From the NCBI GenBank assembly GCA_028287115.1, contig JAQBQF010000311.1, forward strand, positions 1 to 64,000: 64,000 nt of DNA. Reading direction: 5' to 3'. This stretch comes from Myxococcales bacterium (lineage in GTDB: Bacteria > Myxococcota_A > Polyangia > Haliangiales > Haliangiaceae). Positions 58,448-64,000 of this stretch are shown here, in pieces. The first letter of the stretch is position 1. Each line of letters opens with the position of its first letter. The position numbers were made by a program, and so were the translations under genes. A model generated the notes under the pieces. It saw only the letters and a list, made by a program, of their open reading frames with translations. It was not told the origin of the DNA and did no database searches.

Positions 58448-58650
58448 TGCGTGCGTGGCTCGTTCTCCTGACCGCGTGCTCGATCAGCGGAACACCTGTC
58501 GGCGCGCAGCATCCAGCCAGCGCGCAAGCACCGAGCGGTCGGCTCGCGGGTGCGCCGCCTGCGCTGCGGCCCGGTGTCGTGACGTACGAGGGCCTTCCCA
58601 GCACGAAGCCCGCGGAGCCGACCGAACATCACCATCACCACGGTTCGTGA
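58447..58650 (+). CDS. Small His-tailed lipoprotein or exported peptide
   Basis: 67 residues from the ATG at 58447, coupled to the preceding stop (TGATG). Short signal (RAWLVLLTAC) that could be a lipobox (LTAC), then a Pro/Ala-rich stretch and a C-terminus ending EHHHHHGS. The five His would bind copper or nickel. The stop codon overlaps both the first 33-bp repeat and the ATG at 58650. Looks like a tag, but it lies inside a natural operon with matching composition. Function inferred from context only. Confidence 0.6.
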   Translation: MRAWLVLLTACSISGTPVGAQHPASAQAPSGRLAGAPPALRPGVVTYEGLPSTKPAEPTEHHHHHGS

Positions 58651-58874
58651 TGGCGACGGTGTCCCGTTTGTCTCGCGTCCGCCATTCGGTCATGGGGACG
58701 GTGTCCAGCCTGTCTCGTGTCGTGATCGGGACGGTCTCCCGTTTGTGTCACGTCGTCCCGCTGTGGTTGATCGCGGTGATGGGGGCCGCGTCCAGTCGGT
58801 CTCGCGTCGTGATCGGGACGGTCTCCCGTTTGTCTCGCGTCGTGATCGGGACGGTGCCCCGTTCGTTTCGCGAT
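58647..58874 (+). repeat. 33-bp in-frame hairpin repeat array at the start of the TolC-type gene
   Basis: Six copies of a 33-base unit, consensus GTGATCGGGACGGTCTCCCG then TTTGTCTCGCGTC, at 58647, 58689, 58722, 58776, 58809 and 58842 (the last decays). The gaps between copies 1-2 and 3-4 are 9 and 21 bases, so every copy stays in the same frame and encodes VIGTVSRLSRV. Each unit contains a small stem such as GGGACGGTGTCCC. Slippage or recombination of a REP-like element is the likely origin. Confidence 0.85.
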
Positions 58875-60233
58875 CGCGATTCATCGACTCACGCACTGCT
58901 CTTCATCGTATGCGCTGCGAGCTGCGTGCCCTCGACCTCGCAGCTTCGTCAACCGGTCGATGCCGAGCTCGCGCGTAGGATCGGCGCGCCGCTCGTCAGC
59001 CGCGATCCGAAGCTCGTCCAAGCGTTACTCGCCGAGCCGCTCGATTCCGAGCGCGCGGTGAGGATCGCGCTCGCAAACAACGCGCGCGTGGCCGCGGCGT
59101 TCGACGAGCTCGGGATCGCCGGTGGCGAGCTCGCATCCGCACTATCGCTCGGGCCGCTGCACGTCGATGGTCAATTGCGAGCAGCACCAGAGGGCCACGA
59201 GTACGAGCTCGAGGTCGTGCAGAACGTGCTCGGCGTGATCGCGATGCCGCGCCGGCGCGCCGCCGCACGAGCGGATCTCGCGGCTGCGCGCGCGAATGCG
59301 ATCGCGAGCGTGTTGCGACTCGCGGCGCATGTCGAGATCGCGTTCGATGACCTGATCGCAGCCGAGCACGAAGTCGAGCTACGCCGCACGGCGTTCGATG
59401 CCGCAGACGCGGCCGCGACCGTTCGCGAACGTATGTATGCTGCCGGCAACACGACAGATCTCGCGCAAGCGCGCGATCGCGATGCACGCGAGCAAGCGAG
59501 GCTCGATCTCGGTCGCGCGGAAGCCGCGGTCGAGACGCGGCGCGAGGCGCTCGATGCGCTACTCGGCTTATCTGGAGATCAGACGAAGTGGACGAGCGGC
59601 GCGACGTTGCCGCTCGTTCCCGAGACGGCGCCATCGCTCGACGATCTCGAGACCGCTGCCGTCGCAGCCAGCCTCGACCTCACGAGCGGTCGCGCACGTG
59701 CCGAGGCCGCGGCGAATCGGCTCGGCGCCGAGAACCTCCGCGCGTTTCTGCCCGAGCTCGGCCTCGGCGTGTCCGTGATCTGGGACTCGCGGAGCAGCGC
59801 GGCAGTCGGACCGGCGATTCGCTTAGGAATCCCACTGTTCGATCAACGCAGCGGCGATCGGGCGCGCGCGCGTGCCGAACAGCAACGCACAGATCACGAG
59901 CTGATCGCGATCGCGGTCGAGCTCCGCGCCGGCGCACGGGCGGCACGGGTCGCGGCGCTTGCCGCGTATGCCGAAGCGCGCCACCTTCGCGACATCGTGT
60001 TGCCGCTCCGCCAGCAGATCGTCGACGAGACGCTGCTCCATTACAACGCGATGGACGCCGATCCGTTCCAGCTGATCGCCGCACGCCGCGACCTCGCCGA
60101 GGCCGGCCATCAATACCTCGACGCGGTTCGTCGCTACGCGAATGCGATGGCAGAAGTCACCGCGCTCCGGCGAGGTGTTCAGCTCGATCCCGTGTCTGCG
60201 CGCGCGCCGCGAGCATCTGAAGTCACTCACTGA
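58650..60233 (+). CDS. TolC-family outer-membrane efflux protein with repeat-encoded N-terminus
   Basis: 527 residues from the ATG at 58650 (TGATG overlap with the preceding stop). The first 75 residues are the repeat-encoded extension (VIGTVSRLSRV). After it comes what looks like the original signal: HALLFIVCAASC with a lipobox, then RIGAPLVSRDPKLVQALLAE and the helical body of TolC/CzcC-type proteins (AARADLAAARANAIASVLRL, TTDLAQARDRDAREQARLDL, IRLGIPLFDQRSGDRARARA). Starts at the GTG codons 58842 or 58854 would avoid the extension. Metal efflux across the outer membrane is the usual role of CzcC-like members in a copper cluster. Confidence 0.85.
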   Translation: MATVSRLSRVRHSVMGTVSSLSRVVIGTVSRLCHVVPLWLIAVMGAASSRSRVVIGTVSRLSRVVIGTVPRSFRDRDSSTHALLFIVCAASCVPSTSQLRQPVDAELARRIGAPLVSRDPKLVQALLAEPLDSERAVRIALANNARVAAAFDELGIAGGELASALSLGPLHVDGQLRAAPEGHEYELEVVQNVLGVIAMPRRRAAARADLAAARANAIASVLRLAAHVEIAFDDLIAAEHEVELRRTAFDAADAAATVRERMYAAGNTTDLAQARDRDAREQARLDLGRAEAAVETRREALDALLGLSGDQTKWTSGATLPLVPETAPSLDDLETAAVAASLDLTSGRARAEAAANRLGAENLRAFLPELGLGVSVIWDSRSSAAVGPAIRLGIPLFDQRSGDRARARAEQQRTDHELIAIAVELRAGARAARVAALAAYAEARHLRDIVLPLRQQIVDETLLHYNAMDADPFQLIAARRDLAEAGHQYLDAVRRYANAMAEVTALRRGVQLDPVSARAPRASEVTH

Positions 60234-60239
60234 GGTCCC

Positions 60240-61505
60240 ATGTCGATCACTCGTAGAAACGTGTTGTCATCGACGCTCGCAGCGGGGGCCGCACTCGCCA
60301 GCCGCAAGTCGCTCGCGCAGCGCACCGGCGCGCCGCCCGCGCCGCCGCCCGGCCGCGGCGGAGCACACGCGATCGCCGTGCCGAACGGATCGTTGTTGCC
60401 GTGGACGACGAAGGGCGGGATCAAGATCTATCACCTGCGTGCCGAGCCCGTGCATCACGTGATCGCGCCCGGCCTCGAGATCGAGGCGTGGGGCTACAAC
60501 GGCTCGACGCCTGGACCGGTGATCGAAGCGATCGAAGGTGATCGGGTCCGGATCTACGTCACGAACAAGCTGCCGGAACCGACCTCGATCCACTGGCACG
60601 CGATCCTCGTCCCGAACGGGATGGATGGCGTCGGCGGGCTGACCCAGGCGCCGATCGAACCGGGCAAGACCTTCAAGTACGACTTCACGTTCGATCGTGC
60701 CGGCACGTTCATGTATCACCCGCACGTCGACGAGATGACGCAGATCGCGTTCGGCATGATGGGGATGATCGTCGTCCATCCTCGAGGCGGCGAAGGCCGC
60801 CGCGTGCGCGACTACGCACTGATGGCGCACGAGATGAAGATCCCGATCGGCGCCGCGCGCCCCGATCCGCTCGCGATGAACGACTTCAACGTGCTCACGT
60901 TCAACGGCAAGTCGTTTCCCGCCACCGAATCCCTCGTCGCCGAAGTCGGCGACCTCGTGCGGATCCGGTTCGCGAACCTCGGACCGATGGATCATCACCC
61001 ACTGCATCTCCACGGTCACGTGTTCGAGGTGGTCGGCACCGACGGTGGCGTGATTCCGCCATCCGCACGAATCCCCGAGACCGCCGTCCTCGTTCCGGTC
61101 GGCACGACACGCACGATCGAATTCACCGCCCGCGCCCCCGGCGACTGGCCGCTGCACTGTCACATGACGCATCACGCGATGAATCAGATGGGCCACGACG
61201 CGGCGAATCTCGTCGGCGCGGACACCACGGATCTCGACGCGAAGCTCGGTCGCGTCGTTCCCGGCTACATGACGATGGGCCAAGGCGGCATGTCCGAGAT
61301 GTCGACGATGCGCATGCCCCAGCCGAAGAACTCGATCTCGATGCTCGGCGGCAAAGGCCCGCACGGCATGATCGAGATGGGCGGCATGTTCACGATCCTC
61401 AAGATCCGCGACAAGCTCACCGGCGATCCGGGCTGGTACGAAACCAAAGATCTCGCGACCGAAGCCACCGCCGCCGAGCTCGCGCGTGACGGCATCGAGC
61501 CCTGA
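60240..61505 (+). CDS. Tat-exported multicopper oxidase
   Basis: 421 residues. Twin-arginine signal SITRRNVLSS. Cupredoxin domains at about 60-185 and 205-330. Copper motifs: HWH (118-120), HPH (160-162), HPLHLHGH (253-260), and HCHMTHHAMNQM with Cys 308 and His 313 of the type 1 site and Met 318 as axial ligand. A Met-rich tail (MSEMSTMRMP, GMIEMGGMF) follows, as in CueO and CopA oxidases that oxidise Cu(I) to Cu(II). It is 6 bases downstream of the TolC gene, last in the copper island. Confidence 0.93.
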   Translation: MSITRRNVLSSTLAAGAALASRKSLAQRTGAPPAPPPGRGGAHAIAVPNGSLLPWTTKGGIKIYHLRAEPVHHVIAPGLEIEAWGYNGSTPGPVIEAIEGDRVRIYVTNKLPEPTSIHWHAILVPNGMDGVGGLTQAPIEPGKTFKYDFTFDRAGTFMYHPHVDEMTQIAFGMMGMIVVHPRGGEGRRVRDYALMAHEMKIPIGAARPDPLAMNDFNVLTFNGKSFPATESLVAEVGDLVRIRFANLGPMDHHPLHLHGHVFEVVGTDGGVIPPSARIPETAVLVPVGTTRTIEFTARAPGDWPLHCHMTHHAMNQMGHDAANLVGADTTDLDAKLGRVVPGYMTMGQGGMSEMSTMRMPQPKNSISMLGGKGPHGMIEMGGMFTILKIRDKLTGDPGWYETKDLATEATAAELARDGIEP

Positions 61506-61509
61506 GTAG

Positions 61510-61561
61510 GCAGGGTTGAAACCTGCGGTCGCCTAACCTGGTGATCCAGCGGAATCACCGG
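61510..61561 (+). terminator. Two stem-loops after the multicopper oxidase
   Basis: GCAGG (61510) pairs with CCTGC (61522), and GGTGAT (61540) with ATCACC (61554). They lie 5 to 55 bases after the stop of the last copper gene. No clear U-run follows, so this may be a Rho-aided or processing structure. No gene is seen in 61506-61703. Confidence 0.4.
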
Positions 61562-61703
61562 AGATGATGACGCCGTCCATCCGAGATCAGGTCTTCTTCC
61601 GTCCTTGGCGCCCTTATCGGTCTTGATCCGGGGAACCTCGCGATTTCCCTGTAGCGACTTCCGTGACCCAACGGTTGTCGTGACGGCGGCATAGTAGTGG
61701 GCG

Positions 61704-62114
61704 ATGGCCCAGACCGCAGACCTCGAGCGATTGCTGACGCACGCAGACTGGTTGCGTGCGCTCGCACATCGTCTCGTGGGATCGAGCTCGGCCGATGACG
61801 TCGTGCAGGAGACCTACTTGGCGGCACTGCATTCCCCACCGGATGCGGATCGGCCGCCGCGCCCGTGGCTCGCGCGCGTGATGCGCAATGTCACGCGGAT
61901 GCGCTTCCGAGCGGACTCACGACGCGTCCGTCGTGAAGACGCGGTCGCCGTGACGGACACCGTTCCCGCCGGTCCGGAAGAAGCGGTTGCCCGGCTCGAG
62001 ACCCATCGCAAGCTCTGCGAGCTCGTGCTCGCGTTGGGCGAGCCGTTTCGCACGACGCTCGACAAGCTCGAAGTCGACTATCCGTTCCTGTTCGACGACC
62101 ACCCGGCCGACTAG
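61704..62114 (+). CDS. ECF sigma-like protein lacking a usable region 4
   Basis: 136 residues. Region 2 is well formed (LAHRLVGSSSADDVVQETYL, PPRPWLARVMRNVTRMRFRA). A region-4 lead-in follows (CELVLALGEPFRTTL), but the helix-turn-helix is missing; instead the protein ends DKLEVDYPFLFDDHPAD. It therefore cannot contact -35 promoter DNA in the usual way. It could be a truncated remnant or a regulator that binds core polymerase. The last 4 bases overlap the convergent TonB-dependent receptor gene. Confidence 0.6.
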   Translation: MAQTADLERLLTHADWLRALAHRLVGSSSADDVVQETYLAALHSPPDADRPPRPWLARVMRNVTRMRFRADSRRVRREDAVAVTDTVPAGPEEAVARLETHRKLCELVLALGEPFRTTLDKLEVDYPFLFDDHPAD

Positions 62115-64000
62115 AACGCGTATGCGGCCGTGAACGTCGCGGTGAGCGGCAGGCCCGGCGTGAAGTGCATCTGCTCGACGACGTCCGCCGTCGGCGTGAC
62201 ACGCGAGCTGTCGGCGAACTGCGCCTCGCGCCAGTCACTATCGAGCAAATTGTTGAGCGTCAGGTTGAGATCGAGCTTGCCGATCCTGTGACCCGCGATC
62301 AGATCGAAGATGAAGTAGCCCTCGGCGGTCAGCGTTCCGGCGTCGTTGCCCGGGCGATCGGCAATGCCGCGGCCGCGTAGCGCGATGAAGCTCGACTTGC
62401 CGTGAACGGTCACGCCACCCGACCCCATCCACCGCGGCGCGAGCGCGACCGCGCCGGCATTGCCGTGATTCGCGACGAACGTCGCGTGCGACCACGTGAC
62501 GTTCGCATCGAGGGAGAGCCAGTCCGTCGCATCGGTCGAGCCCTCGATGTCGAGGCCGAAGCGCCTCGTCGGATCCGACGGCGAGGTCCCGCCTTCGTCG
62601 CCATTCCACGCCTGCTCCGACGACAGCCTCAAGTACCAGGCGTCCATCGACACGCGAGCATGCTTCGACGGCTTGACGCGCGCGCCGATCTCACCGCCCC
62701 ATGCACGTGCGACCGCGCCGGCACCGAGGGTCGCGACCGCGGCGCGCGCATCGTTCGAGTGAAAGCCGCCGCCGAAATTCGCGAACAGGTTGACCTGCTC
62801 CGTCTCGTGAACCTCGACCGAGAGCTTCGGGCTGACGACCGTGCGCTGTGCGGTGCCGCCGGTGCTCGCGCCCGGAACATCGCGCGTCGCCGGGTTGAGA
62901 TCCTCGACATCCCAGGTCAGCTGGTCGATCCGAATGCCGGGAAACAGATGCAGCCACGGCCTCGGGATGATGTTGGCCTCGGCGTAAACGCCGAAATCGC
63001 GAATGTGGCTGTTCGTGTTGTTGCACGGGTTGGTGCCGAGATCGAAGCATCGCGCGAGCCGCGTACGCTCGGCGTCGTGCCACAGGCCCGTCTCGACGTC
63101 ATCGGCGCGGATCTGTGCACCTGCGGTGACGAGCGCCGCCCACTGGCCCTTGTGGATCGCGCGCTCGTAACCGGCGTCGAGGCCGTACATGAAGCGACCG
63201 TCGGTCTGCTCGATCTGATCGCCGCTGCTGGGATCGCGCGCGAACAGCGTGAAATCCGAGTACAGCCGCAGCTGATTGCCGACGCCGTACGCCATCGCGT
63301 GCCACGTCGAGCCGTGATCGTCGCTGACCGTGTACGACAGCTGCGCGCTCTCGCGAGACGTCGTGCCGCCTTCACTCGGATCGAGCGAGTCGAACCGATT
63401 CAAGCGACCTGACTTGACCTCGCTGTCGGGCAGCTGACCCGACGCGTGCCACTTTGCTGCGTACCAGTTCGTCTCGAGCTTGAGCCAGCCCCGGCCGACC
63501 TTGCCCTGCCACTTGAGCAGCGCGTTGCCTTGTTGAAACCCCTGCGGATGAATGAATGGACCGTCGGAGTCCGCGATCTGCACGGCGATCAGGGCTTTGT
63601 CGTCGTCGTTGTCGCGCAGCTTCGGGCTCGCCATTCCGACGAGCCGGCGGTTGAAGTTGCGAATCGCGCGTGGTCCGGCGAGCGGACTGCCACCTGCGAT
63701 CCAGATCGTCGCGCCATCGACCTTGTCGATCGTCTTGAGCTCGAGCGCGCCGGCGGTATAGAAGTCGCCGTAGCGTGCTGCGTACGGACCTTTGTGAACA
63801 TCGACGCTGCCGATCGTCTCCGGAATCATCCAGTGCGTGTCGGCGTAGCCTTGTCCGTGACCGTGTGACGTCAGGTTGACGGGGATGCCATCGGCGAAGA
63901 TCGCAATGTCGGTCCCGTGGTCCGCGTCGAAGCCGCGAATGAAGTATTGATCGGCCTTGCCGCCGCCGGCGTGCTGCGAGACGACGAGCCCCGGTACGTT
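62111..64000 (-). CDS. TonB-dependent outer-membrane receptor (5' end beyond the window)
   Basis: 629 codons visible, open through the right edge. The plug domain is seen near the edge: LVVSQHAGGGKADQYFIRGF, DADHGTDIAIFADGIPVNLT, and VDVHKGPYAARYGDF. The barrel follows, ending in TATFTAAYAF with the usual aromatic C-terminus. Such receptors take up siderophores, cobalamin or metal chelates with TonB energy. The gene lies beside the copper island, so a metal ligand is possible. The true start and signal peptide are outside the window. Confidence 0.92.
   Translation of the reverse strand, partial: NVPGLVVSQHAGGGKADQYFIRGFDADHGTDIAIFADGIPVNLTSHGHGQGYADTHWMIPETIGSVDVHKGPYAARYGDFYTAGALELKTIDKVDGATIWIAGGSPLAGPRAIRNFNRRLVGMASPKLRDNDDDKALIAVQIADSDGPFIHPQGFQQGNALLKWQGKVGRGWLKLETNWYAAKWHASGQLPDSEVKSGRLNRFDSLDPSEGGTTSRESAQLSYTVSDDHGSTWHAMAYGVGNQLRLYSDFTLFARDPSSGDQIEQTDGRFMYGLDAGYERAIHKGQWAALVTAGAQIRADDVETGLWHDAERTRLARCFDLGTNPCNNTNSHIRDFGVYAEANIIPRPWLHLFPGIRIDQLTWDVEDLNPATRDVPGASTGGTAQRTVVSPKLSVEVHETEQVNLFANFGGGFHSNDARAAVATLGAGAVARAWGGEIGARVKPSKHARVSMDAWYLRLSSEQAWNGDEGGTSPSDPTRRFGLDIEGSTDATDWLSLDANVTWSHATFVANHGNAGAVALAPRWMGSGGVTVHGKSSFIALRGRGIADRPGNDAGTLTAEGYFIFDLIAGHRIGKLDLNLTLNNLLDSDWREAQFADSSRVTPTADVVEQMHFTPGLPLTATFTAAYAF

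Noticed and set aside
58620..58650. Cloning-vector His-tag contamination
   Set aside because: The His codons end a gene that overlaps its neighbours by one base in a natural operon, and no vector sequence follows.
58647..58874. CRISPR-like array
   Set aside because: Copies are adjacent or separated by short unrelated gaps of 9 and 21 bases rather than uniform spacers, and no cas genes are present.

Overview
The window is GC-rich chromosomal DNA, almost entirely coding. Myxococcota is the likeliest source, probably of the Polyangia/Haliangiales type. That placement is an inference from gene content: a multidomain Ser/Thr kinase, many Cys-anchored lipoproteins with Asp-Ala-Gly-rich tails, a DUF4388/TPR protein, a long Pro/Ala-rich protein whose ends resemble MXAN_5187 of Myxococcus, a thrombospondin-3-type lipoprotein, and NHEJ genes. 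No rRNA, tRNA, insertion sequence, prophage or CRISPR array was seen.

Layout. 1-6108: a minus-strand lipid operon with touching or overlapping genes (TetR regulator, desaturase, FAD oxidoreductase, cytochrome-b5 front-end desaturase, second desaturase, cyclopropane-synthase-like methyltransferase), with two operator-like palindromes at its head. 6260-13227: an NHEJ-type repair island (Ku, PolX/PHP, DUF72, LigD with phosphoesterase and polymerase domains but no ligase domain) between two Asp-Ala-Gly lipoproteins. 13238-19612: a lipoprotein, a small HTH-like protein, a DUF4105/Lnb-type membrane protein and a pair of M16 peptidases, one with and one without the zinc site. 19813-26131: rpsU, prmA, rsmE, a PhyH-type dioxygenase, an RDD protein and a large GspE-N/GAF/HEAT-like protein. 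26466-34731: membrane proteins and a probable operon joining a POTRA-like protein, a 1181-residue pseudokinase-kinase-SRPBCC-zinc ribbon-pseudocyclase, and a pentein (agmatine-deiminase-like) enzyme between two paralogous exported proteins. 34881-43645: neutral-ceramidase-like lipoprotein, ECF sigma with a FecR-like partner, threonine synthase, RQTG-repeat protein. 43699-54227: rseP, tsaB, lipoproteins, a LeuA-family enzyme, a DUF4388/TPR protein and two oligopeptide-transport ATPases without permeases. 54246-61505: a copper island (CopA, CopZ, a Cys-rich exported peptide, a frameshifted ECF sigma with a possible membrane anti-sigma, two His/Met-rich lipoproteins, a TolC-type efflux protein and a Tat-exported multicopper oxidase). 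61704-64000: a truncated ECF sigma and a TonB-dependent receptor that runs off the right edge.

How the parts work together. The lipid operon could introduce several double bases of unsaturation and then methylate the acyl chain, under feedback by its TetR protein. The repair island holds end-binding (Ku) and end-processing (PolX/PHP, LigD PE-POL) functions but must borrow a ligase. The copper island covers sensing, cytosolic chaperoning, inner-membrane export, periplasmic binding and oxidation, and outer-membrane efflux. A hairpin-forming GGGACGGTG-type repeat occurs twice in the copper island: as a 33-bp in-frame array at the start of the TolC-type gene, and as an inverted pair inside copA.
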